Assembly (NCBI GenBank): GCA_028707675.1
Contig: JAQWAM010000130.1
Span: 1 to 5,453, forward strand
Length of the DNA stretch: 5,453 nt
From: Kiritimatiellia bacterium
GTDB lineage: Bacteria; Verrucomicrobiota; Kiritimatiellia; RFP12; UBA1067
Reading direction: 5' to 3'
The translations under genes were made by a program, and so were the position numbers. The notes beneath the pieces are model-generated. The model saw only the letters and a program-made list of their open reading frames with translations. It searched no databases and was not told where the DNA came from. This document shows, piece by piece, positions 1 to 5,453 of this stretch (position 1 is the stretch's first letter; each line of letters starts with the position of its first letter).

Positions 1-648
1 CTCGTCTCGCTCGAGTCGAAACAGGCGAGCCTCGAGGCGTACGGCATGGGAAAGTACGGGCCGGACAGTTGGCAGGGGAAGGCGAAGATCGTCAAGGGCG
101 ACATGAACTCGTCGCTTATCCGCACGGCGATGGGCAAGTCAATTCTGCTGCAGCACGACATCATGAGCCCCCGGCCGTATTCGCGCCTCAACGTTCTCAC
201 GGGCACCCGCGGCGAGTTCCGCAGCTACCCGAAGCTGATGTTCACCTACGAGCAGAAGTTCGGTGACGGCGCCGCGCACAGCTATTTTGACGAGAAAAAG
301 ACCGAGGATCTGCGCGTGAAGTACAGGCACCCGCTCTGGAAGGTCGCCGGCGAGATCGCCAAGAAGGTGGGTGGCCACGGCGGCATGGACTTCGTGATGG
401 ATCTCAGGTGGAGCTATTGTCTAAGGAACGGCCTTCCGCTCGACACCGACGTCTACGACATGGCGAGCTGGAGCTGCCTTGTGGAGCTCACGCGCTTGAG
501 CGTTGAACGGCGCAGCGCGCCCGTGGACATCCCGGACTTCACGCGCGGCGCCTGGCGATGCGCGAAGCCCTTCGCGCCCGAGACCTTCGACGTCAAGAAG
601 CTCGGCCTCGAGGGCGCGCGCGACGCCGGCGAGCAGCAGAAGGTGTGA
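1..648 (+). CDS. GH109-like glycosidase (Gfo/Idh/MocA fold), C-terminal part, 5' truncated by window
   Basis: The reading frame is open from base 1 to the TGA at 646-648, giving 215 residues; the true start and the N-terminal Rossmann NAD-binding domain lie upstream, so the internal ATG at 46 is not the start. The visible part matches the C-terminal half of the GH109 family: a GDMNSSLIRTAMGK segment, SPRPYSR, the glycine-rich GGHGGMDF motif at about residues 124-131, NGLPLDTDVYD, and a closing SAPVDIPDFTRG block. Known GH109 enzymes are NAD-dependent exo-glycosidases, chiefly alpha-N-acetylgalactosaminidases that act on GalNAc-capped glycans such as mucin and blood group A structures, and they are usually exported. 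Activity here is inferred from family likeness; related Gfo/Idh/MocA proteins can be true oxidoreductases. The frame is clean with no sign of decay. The next gene begins 106 bases downstream on the same strand, so co-transcription is possible. Confidence 0.88.
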   Translation, partial: LVSLESKQASLEAYGMGKYGPDSWQGKAKIVKGDMNSSLIRTAMGKSILLQHDIMSPRPYSRLNVLTGTRGEFRSYPKLMFTYEQKFGDGAAHSYFDEKKTEDLRVKYRHPLWKVAGEIAKKVGGHGGMDFVMDLRWSYCLRNGLPLDTDVYDMASWSCLVELTRLSVERRSAPVDIPDFTRGAWRCAKPFAPETFDVKKLGLEGARDAGEQQKV

Positions 649-754
649 TTTCGCCGGGCCCGGAGGCGGAGGCGCGATTTCATTTTATTGAATTGCACCC
701 CGGAGGTGGTTTCATAACTGTCATATGATGTAAATCGGTAAGCAGGATGCGAAA

Positions 755-2435
755 ATGAACAGGCTCCTTTGTGCCGTTATGGCGATTGGTTGCGTGTCTG
801 CGGTGCGGGCCGCGGAGGAGCTTTCCTTTACGGGCAAGCCGTCTGAGGGTGTGCAGACGCCGGTGCCCGAGGCGAAGGTCTTCACGGCGTCCATTTGGGC
901 TAAGGCGAACGACGCCGGCGGGGAAGGGCGCCCGTATCCGCGGCTCTTCCAGCTTCCGGGAGGTTATCTGCACATGGCGCGCAACGAAGGCAACGCCGGA
1001 GCGGGTGACTTAATCCTCGGTCTGAACGTGCCGAAAGAAGTGGTGCCGCGCGGCGTGAGCGCCTGGACATTCGGCGGCGCGATGCCGCTCGGGCGCTGGG
1101 CGCACGTGGCTGTCATCTGCCGCACGGATTCTGCCGCCGTTCCCGAAATCTATGTGAACGGAGCGCGCGTGAAGACGCGCGCGAAGGCTAAGCCGCTCCC
1201 CGCCGCATACAAAGGCGGTATGGCTACGCTGGGCAATGCGGGGCCGGGCGGCCAGCGCGCGTTCGACGGCCTGCTCGCGCACTTCCGTTTCGAGCCCCGC
1301 GCGCTAGCCCCGGCGGAGATTGCCGAAATGGCGCGCGCGGCGCCGGACGGCAAGCCGCCGGAGACGCCGAAGCCCGTCTACTCCGACCTTCTTCCGCTCG
1401 TGGACATTTCGCGCGAGTGGGGGCGGCACACCGTGCTCGCCTCCGGCGCGGACGGCGTGTATCAGGGACATCCGACGACAGTCATCGCGCCCGGCGGAAC
1501 CATTTTCTGCGTTTGGACGATTAACCACGGCGGCAAGTGCGGTCCGATGGCCAAATCGACCGACGGCGGCAAGACATGGGCGCGGTGCGACGATATAATG
1601 CCGCCCGAGTACAAGGAGCACGCCAACTGCCCGACTCTGCAGCGGATCGTACGCAAGGACGGCGGCGTCAATCTCGCGATCTTCTCATCGCGCAAGGGCG
1701 GCGGCGGAATCATGATTTCCGAAGATGGCGGCACGACTTGGAAGGAGGCGCCGCTGGCGGATCTTTCCTCGGGTATGCCGCCTACCGGGCTGGTGACTCT
1801 CAAGGACGGCAACGCGGCGCTGTTCGGTCAGATCCGCAGCAATCCGAAAGTGCATACCGACCGAGCGTCGGACGATCAGTCCGTGTGGATGTCAATTTCC
1901 GGGGATGGCGGGTGGACGTGGGGGCCGATGCGGATCGTCGCCAAGGCGGACAAGAGAAATCTCTGCGAGCCGTGCTGCCTGCGCTCGCCAGACGGAGGCG
2001 AGCTCTGCCTGCTGATGCGCGAGAACCGCCACAAGGGCCGCAGCATGATGTGTTTCAGCCGTGACGAAGGACATACCTGGTCCGCCCCCGAAGACACCGC
2101 CGTGGGGGCTCTCCGGCGACCGGCACGAGGGAATCTACCTCCCGGACGGCCGGATATTCGTCGCTTTCCGCGACCGCGCGATCGGCTCTTCGACCTACGG
2201 CCAATACGTGGCGTGGGTAGGCGCGTACGCCGACATGCGCGCGGGGAAGCCGGGCGATTTGCGAGTGCATATCCTCGAACACGTTGGCGAGAACGCGTGG
2301 GACACCGGCTACTCCGGCGTCGAGCTGCTGCCGGACGGCGAAATACTCTGTACAACTTACTTGCATTACCGTCCTGATGATAAGGCGCATTCAGTGGTCT
2401 CTACGCGGGTGAGAATGGAAGATCTGACAAAGTGA
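755..2435 (+). pseudogene. LamG + Asp-box sialidase-like exo-glycosidase, broken by a +1 frameshift near 2096-2108
   Basis: Translation from ATG 755 (weak AGGA at 744-747) starts with a Sec signal peptide, MNRLLCAVMAIGCVSAVRA, probably cut after residue 19. Residues about 20-195 form a LamG/concanavalin A-like domain, with GRWAHV at 113-118 and the usual ending FDGLLAHFRFEPRALAPAEI. A beta-propeller follows with four Asp boxes (S-x-D-x-G-x-T-W) at residues 268-275, 322-329, 382-389 and 435-442. After residue 448 this frame turns arginine-rich and runs on to a TGA at 2375-2377. The family-like continuation, LSGDRHEGIYLPDGRIFVAFRD, is in the third frame and ends at 2435. Removing one base restores 559 residues. 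The fold is that of exo-alpha-sialidases and related BNR-repeat enzymes of the periplasm or cell surface. No FRIP motif is visible, so sialic acid specificity is uncertain. The break may be real decay or a base-count error at the G run. Confidence 0.85.
2096..2108 (+). other. Frameshift site in the sialidase-like gene
   Basis: The frame read from 755 gives PEDT up to base 2098. The frame that ends at 2435 gives GLSGDRH from about 2106. They differ by one extra base. It can be placed at 2099, giving EDTPWGLSGDRH, or in the five-G run 2104-2108, giving EDTAVGLSGDRH; both restored proteins have the same length. The homopolymer makes polymerase slippage or a sequencing error the simplest explanation. 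Confidence 0.8.
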
Positions 2436-2456
2436 GCGGTTAACGGTCAGGAGTGA

Positions 2457-3023
2457 CGAGTCGAGGCTTTGAAGCTTAATGAGAACAAGCTGTGGTACGA
2501 CAAGGCTATGAACGCGGACTACAGCGCCACGCTCAACGGCACTACCGCCGAGCTCGCGGACGGCGCGAAGGTGCTGGGCATGCGCGTGCTGGCGGCGCAA
2601 GGGGCGCTGCCGCTTGGGGTCTCGCGGTGGGAGACGCGTGACACGAGCAACCTTAACTTGATCACTTCGCCGGATTATCTGACCTTCAGCGCGTGGATGA
2701 AGTACGATCCGTCCGCGGACGCGAACGGCGCCGAGCTTCCCTTCATCTTTCTAAACCACCAGTCGGCGTGCCTGCGCTTCGGCAAGGCGAGCGGCTACAA
2801 CGGCATCGGCATCCGGGACGGCGGCGCCGGGCTCACGCTTTCCCAACAGGGGACGTACGGCACACATGCAGGGCTCATGTGCGACTTCGATGGGATGCCT
2901 TCGGTGACCGGACGCTGGACGCACGTGTGCGCAATCTATGACCGCACGGGCGGCGAGAAGGGCAATTCCGAAATCATTTCGGCGACGGTGTTCCCGGTGG
3001 GCACGAAAGTAATCTTTCGCTGA
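2457..3023 (+). pseudogene. LamG-domain protein fragment without a convincing start
   Basis: An open frame runs from just after TGA 2454-2456 to TGA 3021-3023, at most 188 residues. LamG features are clear: LTFSAWMKYDPSA around 2679-2717, PFIFLNHQSACLRFGK, and GRWTHVCAIYDRTG around 2910-2951. These mirror the SIWAK and GRWAHV segments of the LamG domain in the gene upstream, but identity is too low for a recent duplication. The frame ends soon after the GRWTHV strand, where LamG domains normally continue into a vNG turn and a last strand, so the 3' part of the domain is missing. There is no signal peptide. The possible starts, TTG 2469 and ATG 2508, lack a well-placed ribosome binding site; a CAGGAG at 2448-2453 is too far from either. 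I read it as a remnant of a larger secreted protein. A short leaderless LamG protein is possible but less likely. Confidence 0.6.
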
Positions 3024-3026
3024 GGA
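3022..3026 (+). promoter_or_regulatory. Ribosome binding site overlapping the upstream stop codon
   Basis: GAGGA lies 7 bases before ATG 3034 and shares bases with the TGA that ends the LamG fragment. It fixes the start of the esterase remnant and shows that the two units were once tightly spaced, as in a translationally coupled operon. Confidence 0.6.
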
Positions 3027-3033
3027 CAATACT

Positions 3034-3463
3034 ATGGACAGACGACGTAAATTCAAGGGCGGCGCCATGTGTGCCGCGCTAGTAACTGCGGCGGCACAAG
3101 TTGGTTTCGCCGAGTTCAAAAAGCCCGGCGAACCGCTGAATGTCCCAGAACTGCTGACGACCGCAACCTGCGAAAACCGCCGCCGAAGTGGACTGGCCTT
3201 GTCCGGTCTATTACCTGCCCGCCGAATGCATCACTTCGCTCGGATATGCGGCGATGGCCTTGTGCGACTACGATTTCACGCCTGATTTCCACATGTTCCC
3301 CGCCGCGCCGACCAGCGGTGTCTTCAAGGCGTACGGGCCCAAAAGCATGAAGGGTCGCAAACCGGACGAGTGGGGGATACTATCCGCGCGGGCGTGCGGC
3401 GCGAGCCGCATCATGGACTGGATCGAGACTCAGTCCTGCATCGACGCGAAGCATGTGGACTAA
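3034..3463 (+). pseudogene. Remnant of a CE15-like (glucuronoyl esterase family) alpha/beta-hydrolase
   Basis: The first frame, from ATG 3034, encodes a Tat-like leader: MDRRRKFKGG with an RR-x-F core, a hydrophobic stretch, then VGFA before EFKK. It continues through PLNVPELLTTAT to about residue 45. The homology then moves to the second frame near 3163-3175 (AKTAAEVDWPCP) and runs to TAA 3461-3463. That part carries GYAAMALCDYDFTPDF, KPDEWGILSARACGASRIMDW and IETQSCIDAKHV, the stretch that in CE15 enzymes comes directly before the G-H-S nucleophile motif. The nucleophile and everything after it are absent, and none of the three + frames beyond 3463 resumes it. About 150 residues normally found between the N-terminal linker and the GYA strand also seem to be missing. 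Family members cleave glucuronoyl esters or related ester bonds in plant cell walls; this copy cannot be active. Assignment rests on remembered motifs, and a related alpha/beta-hydrolase family is possible. Confidence 0.7.
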
Positions 3464-3499
3464 AAAAGCCATACGCAAACCCCCGTTACTGTTGATAAT

Positions 3500-3536
3500 G
3501 TTGGCTTTGCTGGGCTTTGCTGGGCCATCGGCCAAC
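3500..3536. repeat. 10-bp tandem direct repeat inside a 6-bp inverted repeat
   Basis: GGCTTTGCTG occurs twice in tandem (3503-3512 and 3513-3522), followed by a partial third copy, GGC. The block is bounded by GTTGGC at 3500-3505 and its exact reverse complement GCCAAC at 3531-3536, which could pair across a 25-base loop. No T run follows, so it is not a standard terminator. Its role is unknown. Confidence 0.6.
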
Positions 3537-3645
3537 TTACCAACAGGCGCGTGTGGGTGTTTATACCAGCGTAACCAAGTAAGAGTGAGTTTAAGATCGC
3601 AATTAAGTGTGTGATTAAATGTAAGAACCAATTCTGCGCGTGGGC

Positions 3646-3674
3646 TTGTTAATCTGGTGCGGGGAGGGTAAACT
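3646..3674 (+). promoter_or_regulatory. Candidate sigma-70-type promoter for gltX
   Basis: TTGTTA (3646-3651) and TAAACT (3669-3674) are 17 bases apart, each matching four of six consensus positions. They lie about 35 bases before the gltX start in an otherwise unassigned region. The match is moderate and rests on sequence alone. Confidence 0.4.
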
Positions 3675-3696
3675 ATACGGCTTTTCGGATGGTTTC

Positions 3697-3702
3697 AAGG
3701 AG
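3697..3702 (+). promoter_or_regulatory. Strong Shine-Dalgarno that sets the gltX start
   Basis: AAGGAG sits 6 bases before ATG 3709. The same frame is open further upstream, with an ATG at 3640, but only the 3709 start has this site, and only it places the conserved MSVRVRFAPSPTG sequence at the N-terminus. Confidence 0.85.
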
Positions 3703-3708
3703 TGTGTG

Positions 3709-5037
3709 ATGTCTGTAAGAGTGCGTTTCGCGCCGAGCCCTACCGGCAATGTGCATATCGGCAATATCCGGGCGGCGATCTTTAATTGGTTGTTCGCGCG
3801 GCATGAGGGCGGCAAGTTTCTGTTGCGTGTGGAGGACACCGACCGCGAACGCTCTACGGCTGCGGCGATAGAGACGCTGCTCGAGTGCATGCGGTGGCTG
3901 GGTCTGGACTATGACGAGCCCGAGACTTATCAGAGCCGACGGACTGATCGGCATCTGGCTGTGGCGGAAGATTTGCTGGCCAAGGGTTTGGCATACCGCG
4001 AGGCCAAGGGCGGCGGCGGAGAGTGCGTGATCTTCCGCATGCCCAAAGACGGAGGGCTGGAGTTCGAGGATCTGGTGAAGGGGCGAATGCGCAAGAAGGC
4101 CGAAGACACGCAGGATTTCGTGATTGTGCGCTCTAACGGCACGCCGGTATTCCATCTGGCGAATGTGGTGGACGATGCCGACATGGGTATCACGCATGTC
4201 ATCAGGGGCGACGACCATGTCGAGAACACTTTCAAGCACATCGAGCTTTTCAAGGCCGTCGGCGCGCCGCTGCCGCGTTACGCGCACCTGCCCATGATCG
4301 TGAACAATCAGGGCAAGCCCTATTCCAAGCGCGACGGCGCGGCCTTTGTGGGCGAGTTCCGCGAGCAGGGTTTTCTGCCGGAGGCGCTGTTCAATTTCCT
4401 GCTGCTGCTGGGCTGGGCGCCGGGTGACGACCGCGAGGTGTTGACACGTGCGGAGATGATCGAGCTTTTCACGCTGGACCGCTGCAAGTCCAGCGCGGCG
4501 CGTTTTGACCAGAAGAAGCTGGTGTGGATGAACGGCGAGTACATCCGGAGGCAGCCGCGCGATGAGTTCGCGGCAGAGTTTGAGAGCCGTGCGCAGGCGG
4601 CGGGTCTCTCCACCGAGGGCGCGGACATGGCGGGCATTCTGGAGCAGATGCAGGTGCGCACCAAATTCTACCGTGAGATACCGGGTTCATGCGCCTATTT
4701 CTTTACCGAAGACTACGGGTTCGACGCCAAGGGCGTGGAGAAGCGGCTCAAGGCCGAGAATGTGCCGGAACTGCTGGAGAAGGTGGCGGAAGTGTACGAG
4801 GATCTGCCCGAGTTCAACGTTGAGTCGGCGCACGCGGCTATGTCCGCGATGGCCGGGGCCGATGGAGCCGGGCTAGGCGCGCTGGTGCATCCGGTGCGGG
4901 TGGCGGTATCCGGATTGACCGAAGGGCCGGGGCTTTTCGAGATGCTGGCGCTGCTGGGGCGCGAGCGGGTCTGCGCGCGCTTGCGCCGGGTGGCGGGGCG
5001 GCTGCGCGAGGGGCAGGAATTAGGAGTTAGGAATTAG
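3709..5037 (+). CDS. gltX: Glutamyl-tRNA synthetase, compact form
   Basis: This cytoplasmic class I enzyme charges tRNA-Glu with glutamate using ATP, for protein synthesis and often for tRNA-dependent amidation or tetrapyrrole synthesis. The 442-residue protein opens with RVRFAPSPTGNVHIGNIRAA, which holds the HIGH-type motif (HIGN, residues 16-19) and substrate-binding residues, then VEDTDRERS at 41-49. The catalytic core continues with DFVIVRSNGTPVFHLANVVDD (136-156) and THVIRGDDHVENT (162-174). The KMSKS-equivalent loop is YSKRDGA at 205-211, followed by LFNFLLLLGW. The C-terminal anticodon-binding region ends with LVHPVRVAVSG and GPGLFEMLALLGRERV. It is shorter than the usual 460-500 residues, mainly because GLAYREAK runs straight into GGGGECVIFRMP without the usual cysteine-containing segment there. 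The last six residues (ELGVRN) and the stop codon come from a heptamer repeat array. The frame is intact, in contrast to the three damaged units upstream. Confidence 0.96.
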   Translation: MSVRVRFAPSPTGNVHIGNIRAAIFNWLFARHEGGKFLLRVEDTDRERSTAAAIETLLECMRWLGLDYDEPETYQSRRTDRHLAVAEDLLAKGLAYREAKGGGGECVIFRMPKDGGLEFEDLVKGRMRKKAEDTQDFVIVRSNGTPVFHLANVVDDADMGITHVIRGDDHVENTFKHIELFKAVGAPLPRYAHLPMIVNNQGKPYSKRDGAAFVGEFREQGFLPEALFNFLLLLGWAPGDDREVLTRAEMIELFTLDRCKSSAARFDQKKLVWMNGEYIRRQPRDEFAAEFESRAQAAGLSTEGADMAGILEQMQVRTKFYREIPGSCAYFFTEDYGFDAKGVEKRLKAENVPELLEKVAEVYEDLPEFNVESAHAAMSAMAGADGAGLGALVHPVRVAVSGLTEGPGLFEMLALLGRERVCARLRRVAGRLREGQELGVRN

Positions 5038-5050
5038 GAATTAGGAGTTG
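5016..5050. repeat. Array of five heptamer repeats at the gltX 3' end
   Basis: Five consecutive 7-base units are present: GGAATTA, GGAGTTA, GGAATTA, GGAATTA, GGAGTTG. The first three units encode the final gltX residues, and the TAG spanning units three and four (5035-5037) is the gltX stop. Because the unit length is not a multiple of three, TAG recurs in all three + frames (5021, 5028, 5035, 5042). The TTA in each of the first four units likewise gives TAA in all three - frames. The AT-rich units contrast sharply with the GC-rich gene. Confidence 0.9.
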
Positions 5051-5063
5051 GGGCGGGAGCCCC
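5050..5063 (+). other. GC-rich hairpin with a GNRA-type loop
   Basis: GGGGC (5050-5054) and GCCCC (5059-5063) pair fully around the loop GGGA, which fits the stable GNRA tetraloop pattern. A T-G and a T-A pair can extend the stem by two. It begins on the last base of the heptamer array and ends 3 bases before the next gene's Shine-Dalgarno. No U tract follows, so it is not a standard intrinsic terminator. It could stabilise the gltX mRNA end or affect initiation of the next gene. Confidence 0.6.
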
Positions 5064-5081
5064 GATGAGGAGATCTGGCTG

Positions 5082-5453
5082 ATGTTGACAGTTTTGTTGA
5101 ATGCGCTTTTGGGCATATTGCTCGCGGTTGGTCTTGGCGGCACGGACACGGCGGCCTGGGGCTGGTCGGTGATGTGGGGTGTGCTGGCGTTTTTGGCCGG
5201 CCAGGGTATTTCGGGATACCTGATCCAGAGGCGGGTCAAGGCCGCCATGGGCGCGGTGCAGGCGATTCTGGAGGACGGCCAGAAAAAGTTGCGGCACAAG
5301 GTCAACCAGTGGCAGACGCGTCCGCCGGGCAGCATCAAGCAGGCGCAGGCGGAGATGGAGCGCGAGCAGCGGGTTTTCGTGGAAAAGGCGCTGGAGGCCA
5401 CCAAGGGCATGTCCCGTTTCAAGCTGTGGGCGCCGTTGATGGGGCGGCAGGTG
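5082..5453 (+). CDS. Membrane-anchored protein of unknown function, 3' truncated by window
   Basis: The frame is open from ATG 5082 to the last base (124 residues) with no stop. GAGGAG at 5067-5072 lies 9 bases before the ATG and supports this start. The first 45 residues hold two hydrophobic segments, about 2-19 (LTVLLNALLGILLAVGLG) and 25-42 (AWGWSVMWGVLAFLAGQG), split by a short GTDTA turn. A charged, glutamine-rich part follows (QRRVKAAMGAVQAILEDGQKK, then EMEREQRVFVEKALEATK), likely helical and, by the positive-inside rule, cytoplasmic. It ends in SRFKLWAPLMGRQV at the edge. I do not recognise the family. Its start is 44 bases after the gltX stop on the same strand, which suggests co-transcription. 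The sequence looks like a hairpin membrane anchor on a larger soluble domain that lies beyond the window. Confidence 0.75.
   Translation, partial: MLTVLLNALLGILLAVGLGGTDTAAWGWSVMWGVLAFLAGQGISGYLIQRRVKAAMGAVQAILEDGQKKLRHKVNQWQTRPPGSIKQAQAEMEREQRVFVEKALEATKGMSRFKLWAPLMGRQV

Larger units (their letters stand above)
3464..3708 (+). other. Intergenic region upstream of gltX, more AT-rich than its surroundings
   Basis: About 245 bases follow the truncated esterase, and none of the three + frames resumes it. An A run follows the stop at once. Base composition is visibly less GC-rich than on either side, especially 3580-3655. It holds the direct and inverted repeats at 3500-3536 and the candidate gltX promoter at 3646-3674. 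I see no tRNA, known riboswitch or transposase remnant. Confidence 0.6.

Noticed and set aside
651..690. A rho-independent terminator after the GH109-like gene (CGCC...GGCG, then a T-rich stretch)
   Set aside because: The stem is only 4 base pairs with a long loop, and the T-rich part starts about ten bases later and is interrupted.
688..729. A promoter for the sialidase-like gene (TATGAT at 724-729)
   Set aside because: The -10-like hexamer is good, but no -35-like hexamer lies at 16-18 bases; the TTGCAC at 693-698 is 25 bases away.
2085..2115. Programmed ribosomal frameshifting in the sialidase-like gene
   Set aside because: I see no recognisable slippery heptamer with a stop or stimulatory structure placed for the needed shift, and secreted glycosidases are not known for it. 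A slipped G run or sequence error is simpler.
1876..2355. A 159-codon open frame on the - strand opposite the sialidase-like gene
   Set aside because: The translation is arginine- and proline-rich and low in complexity, as expected of a shadow of GC-rich coding sequence. The + strand encodes Asp boxes here.
3640..3708. An upstream gltX start at ATG 3640, adding 23 residues
   Set aside because: There is no ribosome binding site before it, the extension is unlike the family's N-terminus, and it would overlap the candidate promoter.
3673..4287. A 204-codon open frame on the - strand opposite gltX
   Set aside because: It lies wholly within a confidently assigned gltX, its translation shows no recognisable domain, and long antisense frames are common in GC-rich genes.
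5016..5050. The heptamer array as a CRISPR array
   Set aside because: The units are seven bases long, directly tandem and have no spacers.
5050..5063. The hairpin after gltX as an intrinsic terminator
   Set aside because: It is followed by GATGAGGAGATC instead of a T run and sits directly before the next ribosome binding site.

Overview
The window is a stretch of high-GC bacterial chromosome with every recognisable gene on the + strand. The mix suggests the Kiritimatiellota/Verrucomicrobiota side of the PVC group, probably a host- or gut-associated glycan degrader. The signs are a GH109-type glycosidase, an Asp-box (sialidase-fold) enzyme with an N-terminal LamG domain, a Tat-type leader on a carbohydrate esterase remnant, and a compact glutamyl-tRNA synthetase. 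This placement is inferred from protein character, not from a marker search.

Layout. (1) 1-648: the C-terminal part of a GH109-like (Gfo/Idh/MocA-fold) glycosidase, cut by the window edge. (2) 755-2435: a secreted LamG plus Asp-box sialidase-like enzyme, broken by one extra base near 2096-2108, beside a run of five Gs; removing it restores a 559-residue protein. (3) 2457-3023: a LamG-domain fragment with no convincing start. (4) 3034-3463: the remains of a CE15-like (glucuronoyl-esterase family) alpha/beta-hydrolase, frameshifted, apparently internally deleted and ending just before the catalytic serine motif. (5) 3464-3708: a more AT-rich intergenic stretch with a 10-bp direct repeat, an inverted repeat and a plausible promoter. 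(6) 3709-5037: an intact gltX. (7) 5016-5063: five heptamer repeats that supply the gltX stop codon, followed by a GC-rich hairpin. (8) 5082 to the edge: the start of a membrane-anchored protein of unknown function.

Taken together, a carbohydrate-degrading block (alpha-GalNAc and possibly sialic acid removal, consistent with mucin-type glycans, plus an esterase) runs into a housekeeping gene. The block decays towards gltX: three consecutive coding units are damaged, while the GH109 fragment and gltX keep clean frames. I found no mobile element gene, CRISPR array, tRNA or rRNA. The best candidates for something undescribed are the heptamer array that stops translation in all six frames at the gltX end, and the unassigned membrane protein after it.
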